A DNA stretch of 64,000 nucleotides from Haloferax gibbonsii ATCC 33959 (GTDB lineage Archaea; Halobacteriota; Halobacteria; Halobacteriales; Haloferacaceae): assembly GCF_000336775.1 (NCBI RefSeq), contig NZ_AOLJ01000024.1:177847-241846 (forward strand), in the 5' to 3' direction. The position numbers and the translations under genes are program-made. Below, one piece after another: positions 8,684 to 17,186 of this stretch. How positions within the stretch are numbered: position 1 is the stretch's first letter; each line of letters starts with the position of its first letter. The notes below the pieces were generated by a model. The model did no database searches. It had not been told where the DNA came from and saw only the letters and a list, made by a program, of their open reading frames with translations.

Positions 8684-8794
8684 ATGAGCGGTCAACGAAA
8701 CGGCACACTAACGAATCCACCGAGCCCTCGGCGGGGGGGCCACTCGGCGTCGTCGAGTTCCCGCCGACCCGGAACCGCCGGGTGGGGACGATGA
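8684..8794 (+). CDS. possible 36-residue leader ORF coupled to cheB
   Basis: A 37-codon frame starting MSGQRNGTL. It is preceded by GGAGG (8676-8680) three bases before the ATG, 26 bases downstream of a strong TATA box, and its TGA overlaps the cheB ATG as ATGA, the arrangement used for translational coupling. The peptide is low-complexity (Ser, Arg, Pro, Gly), which is also what chance frames in GC-rich DNA look like. No family recognised. Confidence 0.35.
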   Translation: MSGQRNGTLTNPPSPRRGGHSASSSSRRPGTAGWGR

Positions 8795-9891
8795 GCGCGT
8801 CCGCCGGCGCGGACCCGACTCGCGCGGTCGTCGTCGACGACTCGCGGTTCATGCGGACGCTGATTCGCACGCTCCTCGAGGACGCCGACGTCGAGGTCGT
8901 CGCCGAGGCGGCCGACGGCCGCGAGGCGATTTCGGTGGTCGAGGCGAACCGACCGGACGTCGTGACGATGGACATCGAGATGCCCGAGATGAACGGGCTC
9001 GACGCGGTCGAGGCCATCATGGAGGAGTGTCCGACGCCCGTCCTCATGCTCTCGGCGCACGCCGAGGAGGACGCCGACGTGACGTTCGAGGCGCTCGACC
9101 GAGGGGCGGTCGACTTCGTGACGAAACCGGGCGGCGAGGTCACCTCCGAGATGCCCCGCGTCAAGCGGGAACTGGTCGAGAAGATTCAGTCCGCCGCGGC
9201 GGTCGACCTCTCGGCGACGCGCCGGGGCTCCCGGCCGCCGAAGACGGAGCCGAAGCCGGCGGCGACCGCGGGGTCGAAACCGGCGTCTTCGGGGACGAGC
9301 GGGTCGCTGCCGACCGAGGGCTCGACGCTGATTATCGGCGCGTCCACGGGCGGGCCGAACGTCGTCGAGCGGTTGCTCGCGGCGCTCCCCGAGGAGGCCG
9401 GCCTCCGCGTGCTGGTCGTCCAGCACATGCCGGCCGGCTTCACGAAGCGCTTTGCGGCGCGGCTCGACGGCCGCTGTGACTACGAGGTCCAAGAGGCGAG
9501 CGACGGCGAGCGAATCGGCCCCGGGCAGATTCGCATCGCGCCCGGCGGTTCCCACCTCCTCGTGACCGGCGACCGGGCCGGACGTCTCCGGCTCGAACTC
9601 TCCGACGACGAGCCGCTTCACGGCGTCAAACCGGCTATCGACCTCACGATGGCGTCGGCCGCGGAGGCGGTGGACACGCCGCTGGCCGGCGTGCTCCTCA
9701 CCGGCATGGGCCGCGACGGCGTCGAGGGGATGACCCGAATCAAGCGGGCGGGCGGCCACACGGTCGCACAAGACGAATCGACCTCCGCGATCTTCGGAAT
9801 GCCGAAGCGGGCCATCGAGGCCGGCTGTGTCGACACCGTCTCGGCCGACGGGCGAATCGCAGACGAAGCACTCCGCGGGCTCACTACCTGA
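8791..9891 (+). CDS. cheB: chemotaxis response regulator / protein-glutamate methylesterase CheB
   Basis: 366 residues. The receiver domain has the acidic pair D16-D17, phosphoacceptor D61 (MDIEMPEMNG) and K112. A Pro/Ala/Ser-rich linker (about 145-175) leads to the methylesterase domain with the catalytic triad S185 (GASTGG), H212 (QHMP) and D309 (GMGRDG). It removes methyl groups from, and can deamidate, transducer glutamates and glutamines. The ATG at 8791 is chosen because GGTGGGG sits just upstream; a GTG three codons earlier is an alternative. cheA follows after 2 bp. Confidence 0.96.
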   Translation: MSASAGADPTRAVVVDDSRFMRTLIRTLLEDADVEVVAEAADGREAISVVEANRPDVVTMDIEMPEMNGLDAVEAIMEECPTPVLMLSAHAEEDADVTFEALDRGAVDFVTKPGGEVTSEMPRVKRELVEKIQSAAAVDLSATRRGSRPPKTEPKPAATAGSKPASSGTSGSLPTEGSTLIIGASTGGPNVVERLLAALPEEAGLRVLVVQHMPAGFTKRFAARLDGRCDYEVQEASDGERIGPGQIRIAPGGSHLLVTGDRAGRLRLELSDDEPLHGVKPAIDLTMASAAEAVDTPLAGVLLTGMGRDGVEGMTRIKRAGGHTVAQDESTSAIFGMPKRAIEAGCVDTVSADGRIADEALRGLTT

Positions 9892-9893
9892 CC

Positions 9894-12125
9894 ATGGACG
9901 AAGAACTCTACCAAGCATTCATCACCGAGAGCGAAGAGAGCATCACGCAGTTGAACAACTCCCTGCTGTCGCTGGAGTCGAACCCGGACGACACCGAGGC
10001 CATCGACGACATCTTCCGGCAGGCCCACACGCTGAAGGGGAACTTCGGGGCGATGGGATTCGACAACGCCGCGACGGTCGCCCACGCCGTCGAGGACCTC
10101 CTCGACGAGATTCGCCACGAGCGACTCGACGTGACGGCCGAGCGGATGGACCTCGTCTTCGACGGGATGGACCTCATCGTGGAGATTCTCCACGACATCG
10201 AGGAGAACGGCGAGTCCACCATCGACCCGACCGACACGGTCGAGGAGGTTCGCGCCGCCGTCGAAGACGGAGGTGACGCGGGAAACTCGAACCCGGCGGC
10301 GTCTGACGAGGCCGACCGCGAGTCGGTCGACCTCGACTCTCTCGCCGCCGACTGCGTCGACACCGATGCGCTCGACGCGACCACGCTCACCCACGCCCAC
10401 GTCGAACTCGACGCGGGCCAGATGAAGGGCGTCGACGCCGGCATCTTCCTCAGTAGCATCCCGGAAGAACTCGACGTGGTCGGGGCGAACCCGAACCGCG
10501 ACGCCATCGAAGACGGCGAGTTCGGCGACGGCTTCGACCTGTTCGTGGCCGAGCGCGACGCCGCCGTCGTCGAAAGCGAACTCGGCGGGCTCTGGAAGGT
10601 CTCGACGGTCGAGACGACTGACGTGTCCGACGCGCTCGCGGCCGGGGACGAGGCCGCGGACGCCGGCGACGCTCCGGCGGCCGAGTCGGAGGTTGACGCC
10701 GACGTTGACGCCTCGGCATCGGACGACTCCGACCGGTCTACTGACGCCGACGGCGCTGTCGACAGTGACGGTGGCAGTGATAGCGACGCGACGACCGACG
10801 ACGCACCCAGCGTCGACGACGGGAGCGAAGGAGACGCCGACGAGGCCGAGTCGGACGAGAGCGACGACGAACCGGAGTCCGGCAAAGAGAAGAAAAAGGA
10901 GGCGCGCTCCATCTCCGCGGTCAAGTCCGTCCGCGTGGACGTGGACCAACTCGACGAACTCCACGAACTCGTCGAGCAGTTGGTCACGAGCCGCATCAAG
11001 CTCAGAAACGCCATCGACGTGGGGCAGACGACCGCCCTCGACACGCTCGACGAACTGGACAAGATTTCGTCGAACCTCCAGAACACCGTGATGGACATGC
11101 GGCTCATCCCGCTGAAGAAGGTGTTCGACAAGTTCCCCCGGCTCGTGCGCGACCTCGCCCGCGAGCAGGACAAACGCGTCTCGTTCAAGGTCGAGGGCGC
11201 GGACATCGAACTCGACCGCACCATCCTCGACGAGATTTCCGACCCGCTGATGCACGTCCTCCGGAACGCCGTCGACCACGGCATCGAAGACCCCGACGTG
11301 CGCGAGGAAAACGGCAAGTCCCGCACGGGGACCATCAGGCTCTCCGCGCGCCGCCAACACGACACCGTCATCGTGACCGTCGAGGACGACGGCGGCGGCA
11401 TCAACGCCGACGCCGTCCGCGAGAAGGCCGTCGACAAGGGCGTTGCGACCCGCGAGGAGGTGAACCAGATGCCCGACAGCGAGGTGTACGACTACATATT
11501 CCACCCCGGCTTTTCGACCAACGACGAAATCACGGACGTGTCCGGCCGCGGCGTCGGCATGGACGTGGTGAAGACGACCGTCGAATCGCTCGACGGCTCG
11601 GTGTCCGTCGAGAGCGAACCCGGCGAGGGAAGCACGTTCAACATCCGGCTGCCGGTGTCGGTCGCCATCATCAAGGTGCTTTTCGTGCAGGTCGAAGACC
11701 GCGAGTTCGGCGTCCCCATCAAGTACATCGACGAGATAAGCCGGCGCGACCGCGTCCAGACGGTCAGCGGCGCGGAGGTCATCGTCCACGAGGAGACCAT
11801 CTTCCCGCTGATTCGACTCCGCGAGGCGCTCGAAATCGACTCGCCCGAACCCGACGACGGCATGGTGGTTCGCATCCGTCCCGACGACAGGCAGGTCGCG
11901 CTCCACTGCGACGGCGTGACGAAACAGGAGGAAGTCGTCGTGACACCCCTGCAAGGACCGCTGTCGGGCGTCGGCGGGCTGTCGGGAACGGCCGTCATCG
12001 GCGACGGCAACGTCATCCCGATTCTGGACGTCTCGACGCTCGAACTCCCCGCAGACGGCCAGCAGGCGATGCGCGAGTTCGACCCGAGCCAGCTCCCCGA
12101 CACCGCCGAGGAGGCGGCCGACTGA
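9894..12125 (+). CDS. cheA: chemotaxis sensor histidine kinase CheA
   Basis: 743 residues with the full CheA layout. HPt domain with phosphorylated H45 in QAHTLKGNFGAMG; a P2-like response-regulator docking domain around 150-240; a long very acidic linker (about 245-330); dimerisation helices starting VRVDVDQLDELHELVEQLV; an HATPase domain with the N box HVLRNAVDHGIEDP, G1 EDDGGGI and G2 GRGVGMDVV; and a C-terminal CheW-like P5 domain (ISRRDRVQTV). It phosphorylates CheY and CheB in response to transducers. It lies between cheB (2-bp gap) and cheR (1-bp overlap). Confidence 0.97.
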   Translation: MDEELYQAFITESEESITQLNNSLLSLESNPDDTEAIDDIFRQAHTLKGNFGAMGFDNAATVAHAVEDLLDEIRHERLDVTAERMDLVFDGMDLIVEILHDIEENGESTIDPTDTVEEVRAAVEDGGDAGNSNPAASDEADRESVDLDSLAADCVDTDALDATTLTHAHVELDAGQMKGVDAGIFLSSIPEELDVVGANPNRDAIEDGEFGDGFDLFVAERDAAVVESELGGLWKVSTVETTDVSDALAAGDEAADAGDAPAAESEVDADVDASASDDSDRSTDADGAVDSDGGSDSDATTDDAPSVDDGSEGDADEAESDESDDEPESGKEKKKEARSISAVKSVRVDVDQLDELHELVEQLVTSRIKLRNAIDVGQTTALDTLDELDKISSNLQNTVMDMRLIPLKKVFDKFPRLVRDLAREQDKRVSFKVEGADIELDRTILDEISDPLMHVLRNAVDHGIEDPDVREENGKSRTGTIRLSARRQHDTVIVTVEDDGGGINADAVREKAVDKGVATREEVNQMPDSEVYDYIFHPGFSTNDEITDVSGRGVGMDVVKTTVESLDGSVSVESEPGEGSTFNIRLPVSVAIIKVLFVQVEDREFGVPIKYIDEISRRDRVQTVSGAEVIVHEETIFPLIRLREALEIDSPEPDDGMVVRIRPDDRQVALHCDGVTKQEEVVVTPLQGPLSGVGGLSGTAVIGDGNVIPILDVSTLELPADGQQAMREFDPSQLPDTAEEAAD

Positions 12126-12967
12126 TGCCCTCGTCGGCGACCGACGACCCGGCGTTCGGCCGGCTCTTGGACTACATCGAAGACTCCCTGCAGTTCCAGA
12201 CGAGTTCGTACAACGACGCCTACCTCGACCGCCGAATCTCCGCGCGGATGCGGCGGCGACGCGTCGACGACTACGGGTCGTACCACGACCTCCTCACCGA
12301 CGACGAGGAAGAACAGCAGGCGCTCCTCGACGCGCTATCAGTCAACGTCACGAGCTTCTTCCGCAATCCAGAGGTGTGGGAGGCGCTCCGCGGGGTGCTC
12401 CGCGACCTGAGTTCGCGGGGGAGCCGCCACGACCCCATCAAGATATGGAGCGCGGCCTGCTCGGACGGCCGCGAGGCCTACTCGCTGGCGATGCTCGCCC
12501 ACGACGACGACCGCGTCGACGAGCGCCGCATCGAAATCGTCGGCACGGACATCAAACGCGAGATTCTCCGCGCCGCCAGGGCGGGCGAGTACCGCGCCTC
12601 CGAGACCAACGACGTGGCCGAACAGCTCGACCCCATCGGTCGCTGGCAGCGCTTCGTCGACCGCGACGACGATACCTTCCGGGTGAAAGACGCCGTCACC
12701 GACATGGTCCGCTTCGAGCGACGCGACCTCATCCGCGAGGAGCCGCCGGGGACGTTCGACCTCGTCGTCTGCCGGAACCTGTTCATCTACATCAACGCCG
12801 AGTCGAAACGGGCGGTCTTCGAGACGCTCGGCTCCGCGCTGAAGCCGGACGGGTACCTCACCATCGGTATGACAGAGACCATCCCGCCGACGTGTAGACA
12901 GCAGTTCGACCCCGTCGAGAAACGACTCCGCATCTACCGCGCGAGCGACGCCGCGGTCGGGAGGTGA
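12125..12967 (+). CDS. cheR: chemotaxis protein methyltransferase CheR
   Basis: 280 residues. The N-terminal helical domain (YLDRRISARMRRRRVDDYGSYHDLL) recognises transducers; VNVTSFFRNPEVWEAL is a family motif. The SAM-binding fold follows with IWSAACSDGREAYSLAM, the acidic IVGTDI, and LVVCRNLFIYI. It methylates transducer glutamates, the opposite of CheB. The start overlaps the cheA stop as TGATG, so translation is probably coupled. It is 3 bp from cheF1. Confidence 0.95.
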   Translation: MPSSATDDPAFGRLLDYIEDSLQFQTSSYNDAYLDRRISARMRRRRVDDYGSYHDLLTDDEEEQQALLDALSVNVTSFFRNPEVWEALRGVLRDLSSRGSRHDPIKIWSAACSDGREAYSLAMLAHDDDRVDERRIEIVGTDIKREILRAARAGEYRASETNDVAEQLDPIGRWQRFVDRDDDTFRVKDAVTDMVRFERRDLIREEPPGTFDLVVCRNLFIYINAESKRAVFETLGSALKPDGYLTIGMTETIPPTCRQQFDPVEKRLRIYRASDAAVGR

Positions 12968-12970
12968 GCG

Positions 12971-13837
12971 ATGAAACCCGGTGAGCAAAAACTCGGAGAC
13001 ACCCGCGGGCGGTTCCTTCAAGTCATCAAGAACGGCCGGGAGATACACGACGTCGACTGGACGAGCGGCCGAATCCTGCTTTCGAACAGGCGACTCATCC
13101 TCGCGGGTACGGGCGGCAAGCGGACGATTCAGCTCTCGAAGATACAGGAGTTCGGCGGCCGGTACGACGTGAACCAGCGCATCGCGACCGTCTCCGACTA
13201 CTTCAGCGTCCACATCCCGTCGGGCGTCGTCCTGCTCGCGCCCGTCGACTACGACGAGTTCGAGACGGACTTCTTCGGGGCGCTCCTCAACACCGAGCAG
13301 TTCCTCGCGCGACATCCCGCAGTCGCCGGCGGCGTCGTCCAGAACACCGAGTGGGAAAAGTCCCGGCTCAAAGTCGAAGCGGAGGCCGTGAGCATGGCGA
13401 CCGTCGGCGGCAAGTTCGTCGAGGTCCGCCTCGACGACATCGGCGACGTGAAGACCGGCGAGCGGACCATCGTCGACGAACACCGGAGCGTCATCGAGGT
13501 CGAACACTCCGACGACGAGGGGACGAGCCTCCAGACGTACATCTCCGGCTCCGACCGCGCCGTCAGTTTCCTCTACACGCTCCTCCGCGAGGGCGAGGAG
13601 CTTTCGGAGACCTCTATCGAGCTGAGCGAGACGGACAAACAGGTCCTCACGGCGCTGTACTCCGGCGTCTCCCCGTTCGACATCCCCAGCTTCCTCGGCC
13701 TCGACGTGGACGAAGTCGAGGAACTCTTTCAGCGACTCATCGACCACAACGTCGTCGAGGAGATTCGCGTGCGTCACGAGGTGCAGCTCAACGCCCGCGG
13801 CCGCAGCATCGCCTCCGACGCCATCAACGAACAGTAG
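12971..13837 (+). CDS. cheF1: archaeal chemotaxis-archaellum adaptor CheF
   Basis: 288 residues of the CheF (DUF439) family, found only in archaea, where it links CheY-P to the archaellar motor proteins. Visible family features are GRILLSNRRLILAGTGGKRTIQLSKI and, near the C-terminus, a winged-helix-like end (LTALYSGVSPFDIPSFLGLDVDEVEELFQRLID). Last gene of cheB-cheA-cheR-cheF1; a T-tract follows at 13849. A second CheF lies at 14331 on the other strand, at the end of the arl operon. Confidence 0.92.
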   Translation: MKPGEQKLGDTRGRFLQVIKNGREIHDVDWTSGRILLSNRRLILAGTGGKRTIQLSKIQEFGGRYDVNQRIATVSDYFSVHIPSGVVLLAPVDYDEFETDFFGALLNTEQFLARHPAVAGGVVQNTEWEKSRLKVEAEAVSMATVGGKFVEVRLDDIGDVKTGERTIVDEHRSVIEVEHSDDEGTSLQTYISGSDRAVSFLYTLLREGEELSETSIELSETDKQVLTALYSGVSPFDIPSFLGLDVDEVEELFQRLIDHNVVEEIRVRHEVQLNARGRSIASDAINEQ

Positions 13838-13847
13838 TCAGCACTCG

Positions 13848-13853
13848 GTTTTT
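13848..13853 (+). terminator. T-tract after cheF1
   Basis: ggttttt 11 bases after the cheF1 stop; archaeal terminators are typically short T-runs. It is placed correctly to end the cheB-cheF1 transcript before the convergent small membrane gene. Confidence 0.4.
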
Positions 13854-13894
13854 CGCGGCGCAGTCGCCGGACGGAGAGCGACGCGTCGCGCTCG

Positions 13895-14257
13895 TCAGTC
13901 GTCGCTCGCGCGCCGCGAGGCGCGTTCGAGCGCGATTCCGGCGTAGACGCCTCCCAACCAGACCCCGGCTAAGAGAACGATGCCCCGCACGCGCTCGCCG
14001 GGTTCGAAGCCTAGACCGTGAATCGCAAGAATCGGTAACAGAGCGCTCAGGACGCCGATTATGGTGTACCAGAAGTGGTCGTTCGGCCCGGACCACCGCC
14101 AGCGGTACGCGGGAAAGGCAACGAACCCGAAGCCAGCGATTGTGTACGTGAGAAGCAGGGTGACGCCGACCAACGCGTCGCCGTGTCGGAAGCCGAAGGA
14201 GTAGCTGACCGCACTTCCGATTCCCAGTCCGACGAGCGCCGAAGTCCGCGTCCGCAT
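13895..14257 (-). CDS. small four-span membrane protein between the two cheF genes
   Basis: 120 residues, family not recognised. Four hydrophobic segments are visible (about 6-22, 27-48, 63-82, 92-112), with short loops and a charged C-terminus (ERASRRASDD). The N-terminus starts MRTRTSALVGLGIG. It lies between two chemotaxis genes, convergent with cheF1 and downstream of the cheF2 T-tract, so it may have its own promoter in the 60-bp spacer rather than belong to the arl operon. Function unknown. Confidence 0.6.
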   Translation of the reverse strand: MRTRTSALVGLGIGSAVSYSFGFRHGDALVGVTLLLTYTIAGFGFVAFPAYRWRWSGPNDHFWYTIIGVLSALLPILAIHGLGFEPGERVRGIVLLAGVWLGGVYAGIALERASRRASDD

Positions 14258-14319
14258 GGTGGCTAATTAGTTGTCCAGTTGATAATTCTTCGCAACCATC
14301 GGACGAAACCGCTTCCGCT

Positions 14320-14325
14320 AAAAAA
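14320..14325 (-). terminator. T-tract ending the arl-cheF2 operon
   Basis: On the minus strand a run of six T follows the cheF2 stop by about five bases, placed to end the long arlCE-to-cheF2 transcript. Confidence 0.45.
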
Positions 14326-14330
14326 CAGCT

Positions 14331-15443
14331 TCAGACGTTCACGTCTTCGATTTCCTCGTTGACGACGAACCGCCCCTGCGGCGTCAGCGAGGTCGGAAGC
14401 TCGTCGTCGCCGATGAGTTCCTCCTCGTGGAGCTTCTCCAGTTCCGCGTCGAGGACTGCCTCTTCGACGCCGAGGAGTTCGCTGAAGTCGACTTCCGCGG
14501 CCATCTCGCCGGCGGAGTACAGTCCGACGAGGACTTCGAGGCCCTGTTCCGTGACCTCGACGTTGCGGACGCCGGACTTTATCCAGTGGTAGACGAGTCG
14601 GAGGTAGCGCCCGAGGATGTTCATCTTCCGACGCGAGTCGAGCGTTATCTCGGAGGTGACCGTCTGGCCCTGCTTGACGTGCTGGACCGAAAGCACCAGC
14701 CGCTTTTCGCCGTCGACGGTCCGTTCGAGCACCTCGAAGAAGATGACGCTCGCGAGGTCGATGTGGAACGGGTCGCCGTTCTCCGTGAGCGGGCCGTCGT
14801 CGTCGGGGAACGTGACGGCCTCGTAGTCGAGGTGGAGCCCGGAGGGTTGTCGCTCCGTGTCGAGGACGCGCCCGCCGATACGGGCCGGGTGGGTGACCTG
14901 CGCGCGCGAGCCGTTGAGCGCCGCGCGGAACAGCAACAGCGAGAACTTCTCGATGGTATCTCGGTCGCCGCCGATGACGGTCGTCCGGCGCTGGCGACCG
15001 ATGATGTAGCCGACCATCACCGTGTAGTCGAAGAACTCCTCGACCTCCGGGGGGACCTGTCCGACGGCGATGTCGAAGATGGAGGTGATGGGGATGACGG
15101 TCTTGGCCTTCGACGTGGCGAGGATGAGCCGGCGCTGGCTCATCAGGACGCGGCCCTTGACGGGCTCGAACGAGGCGTTGCCGCCGGCGACGAAGTTGGC
15201 GACGAAGTCGACGACGATGGACTCGCCGTCGCTGGTCTGTTTTTCCGTCTGTCTCTTCGAGCGCGCCCGCTCTTTTTCTTCGCGTTCGTCCGACGGTTCG
15301 GACTTCTTCCGGCGGTACGCCTGTAGGAGGTCGCTTTTCGCCACGTCGCCCCCCTCGGGCGCGCGGGAACGGGCCTCCTGTGGGGTCTGTTCGCCTGCCG
15401 CGTCTGGCATCGAATCTCGGGTCTGTTGTCCGTCTTCAGTCAT
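14331..15443 (-). CDS. cheF2: second CheF adaptor protein
   Basis: 370 residues. It has the same CheF core as the protein at 12971 (GRVLMSQRRLILATSKAKTVIPITSI; winged-helix-like end LVGLYSAGEMAAEVDFSELLGVEEAVLDAELEKLHEE) but with a charged, low-complexity N-terminal extension of about 80 residues (KSEPSDEREEKERARSKRQ). Its ATG overlaps the arlJ stop by 4 bp, so it is the last gene of the archaellum operon. The pairing of one CheF in the che operon and one in the arl operon suggests different partners or stoichiometry. Confidence 0.88.
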   Translation of the reverse strand: MTEDGQQTRDSMPDAAGEQTPQEARSRAPEGGDVAKSDLLQAYRRKKSEPSDEREEKERARSKRQTEKQTSDGESIVVDFVANFVAGGNASFEPVKGRVLMSQRRLILATSKAKTVIPITSIFDIAVGQVPPEVEEFFDYTVMVGYIIGRQRRTTVIGGDRDTIEKFSLLLFRAALNGSRAQVTHPARIGGRVLDTERQPSGLHLDYEAVTFPDDDGPLTENGDPFHIDLASVIFFEVLERTVDGEKRLVLSVQHVKQGQTVTSEITLDSRRKMNILGRYLRLVYHWIKSGVRNVEVTEQGLEVLVGLYSAGEMAAEVDFSELLGVEEAVLDAELEKLHEEELIGDDELPTSLTPQGRFVVNEEIEDVNV

Positions 15444-17182
15444 ATACTAATCAGCGCTCCTGCGAGCGACGAGGTGGCGACCGCCATCAGGGAGCCCACC
15501 CAGACGAGCATCACGAAGTGCAGGTAGGCGTTCGCCTTGTGTCCGCCGTCGACCATCCGAATCATGAGCGACGACAGGAGGGCGTTAAACAGGATGATGA
15601 GCGTCAGCATGTACTCGATGAAGGGCACGTCGTAGACGCCGGCGTAGATGAGCGTCCCGAACTGGAGGCTGTCGAGGTTCATCTGCGTCGAGAAGGACGC
15701 CAGAATCTCGACGACTTCCAGCCCGATGAAGAACGCGAACGACGCGGAGGCCGTGATGCCGTAGAGGACGCCGATGAGGGTGACCGTCGACTGCTTTCGC
15801 TGTCGGCGGAGCTTGATTATCTCGTTCATGTTACGGCTGATGAGCTCGCCGAGGAGCTTCGGTTTGCCACCCATCGACCGGCCGACGTTGTACATCTCGG
15901 AGAACTTCTGGACGAGGTAGGAGTTCGTCTCCGCGGTGAAGAAGAACCACGACCGGTCGGGGTCGAGCCGCATCCGAAGCCGCGTGTACAGCCGCGATAT
16001 CTCCCGCGAAAGGACGCCGAAGTCCTTCGTCTTGAGCGTCTTCAGGACGGCCGTGGTCGTGCTCTGTTTCGCCGTCTCGGACGCCCCGAGCGCGCGGATG
16101 AACCCGGGGTACTCCTCGTCGCGCTCGCCGATGCGTTTCTCGTGGCGGCGCGCGACGATGCCGGGGACCGCAAGCGGCGTCAGCGGCGTCGAAATGAGGA
16201 GCGGAATCGGGAGTTCCATCATGATGGGCCGGACCGTCTCGCCGACGACGGTCAGGTTGAACGTGCCCAACGCGAGCACGAGCACCATCGTGATAGAGAG
16301 ACCGACCGCGCCGTACAGGGTGATGTCTATCTGCCGGTCCGCCTTCGTCCGGTACTCGCGCTGGTGGAACCACAGCGGGTCGTACGGCGACATCGTCCGG
16401 ATGACGAAGTAGAACCCCAACTGCACGAAGACGAAGAGCACGATGACCGCGCCGATGGTCATCGTCGCGTCGGTCCCGGTCAGGATGGGGAGGACGATGG
16501 CGTTGATGATGGCGAAGGTCATCGACAGAATCATCGAGAGATAGAGGTCCTTCATGACCTCCAAGTTCCCGAGGGCGCTCTCGTAGACGGTGATGTACTT
16601 CTGAATCATCGCGTTCTGCTCGCCGAGGAGGAAGTCGTCGATGCTCTGGCCGGCGTTGATGGAGTACGCGAGCCTGTCGAGGAAGTCCGCGAGGGGCTTC
16701 GACGGGACCTCTCGGGCCCGGCGCTGACAGGCGTCGTCGAGCGACTGGTTCCACGCGTCGACGAGCTGGACGATGCGGTTCATCTCGGTCGCTAGCTCGC
16801 CGTACTCCTCCTCGCGCGCGAGCGTTCGAAACACGGCGACGCGGTCGATGTTCGTCGTCGAGAGCACGGTCATGTGCGTGATGAGGAGGTGGAGTTGGTT
16901 CTCCAGACTGCGGCGCGTCTGCTCGACGAGGAGGCGCGGGTAGAGGACGGCCCCGCCCAACAGCAACACCCCGAGGAGGAACACGGGAATGCGGACGAGG
17001 AGGGGAAGCGGGAGCGCGATGGCGCCGGCCAGAGAGAGCATGAAGAACACGATGGCGGGGCCGAGCACCGCGAGCAGGTACCGCGGCAGCGCCATCGGCA
17101 TCTTCTCGTAGGACTCGATGATGTCGCTGATGAAGTCCCGAACCTGCACCGCCTGCATCGACGCGCTCTGTTCCCCTGCCAT
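15440..17182 (-). CDS. arlJ: archaellar membrane platform protein ArlJ (FlaJ)
   Basis: 580 residues of the FlaJ/TadC (type II secretion F) family, with two repeats of the T2SSF domain. Hydrophobic segments lie around 35-58, 62-80, 225-250, 255-275, 310-330 and again towards the C-terminus (about 465-580). The cytoplasmic basic loops carry the segments RQIDITLYGA and KPKLLGELISRNM. It anchors the ArlI ATPase and ArlH at the membrane and is the site of archaellin insertion. It lies 4 bp after arlI and overlaps cheF2. Confidence 0.95.
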   Translation of the reverse strand: MAGEQSASMQAVQVRDFISDIIESYEKMPMALPRYLLAVLGPAIVFFMLSLAGAIALPLPLLVRIPVFLLGVLLLGGAVLYPRLLVEQTRRSLENQLHLLITHMTVLSTTNIDRVAVFRTLAREEEYGELATEMNRIVQLVDAWNQSLDDACQRRAREVPSKPLADFLDRLAYSINAGQSIDDFLLGEQNAMIQKYITVYESALGNLEVMKDLYLSMILSMTFAIINAIVLPILTGTDATMTIGAVIVLFVFVQLGFYFVIRTMSPYDPLWFHQREYRTKADRQIDITLYGAVGLSITMVLVLALGTFNLTVVGETVRPIMMELPIPLLISTPLTPLAVPGIVARRHEKRIGERDEEYPGFIRALGASETAKQSTTTAVLKTLKTKDFGVLSREISRLYTRLRMRLDPDRSWFFFTAETNSYLVQKFSEMYNVGRSMGGKPKLLGELISRNMNEIIKLRRQRKQSTVTLIGVLYGITASASFAFFIGLEVVEILASFSTQMNLDSLQFGTLIYAGVYDVPFIEYMLTLIILFNALLSSLMIRMVDGGHKANAYLHFVMLVWVGSLMAVATSSLAGALISI

Positions 17183-17186
17183 GTCG

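Noticed and set aside
9618..11954. 778-codon minus-strand frame opposite cheA
   Set aside because: Complement of CheA codons; no family features, while the plus strand carries all CheA motifs.
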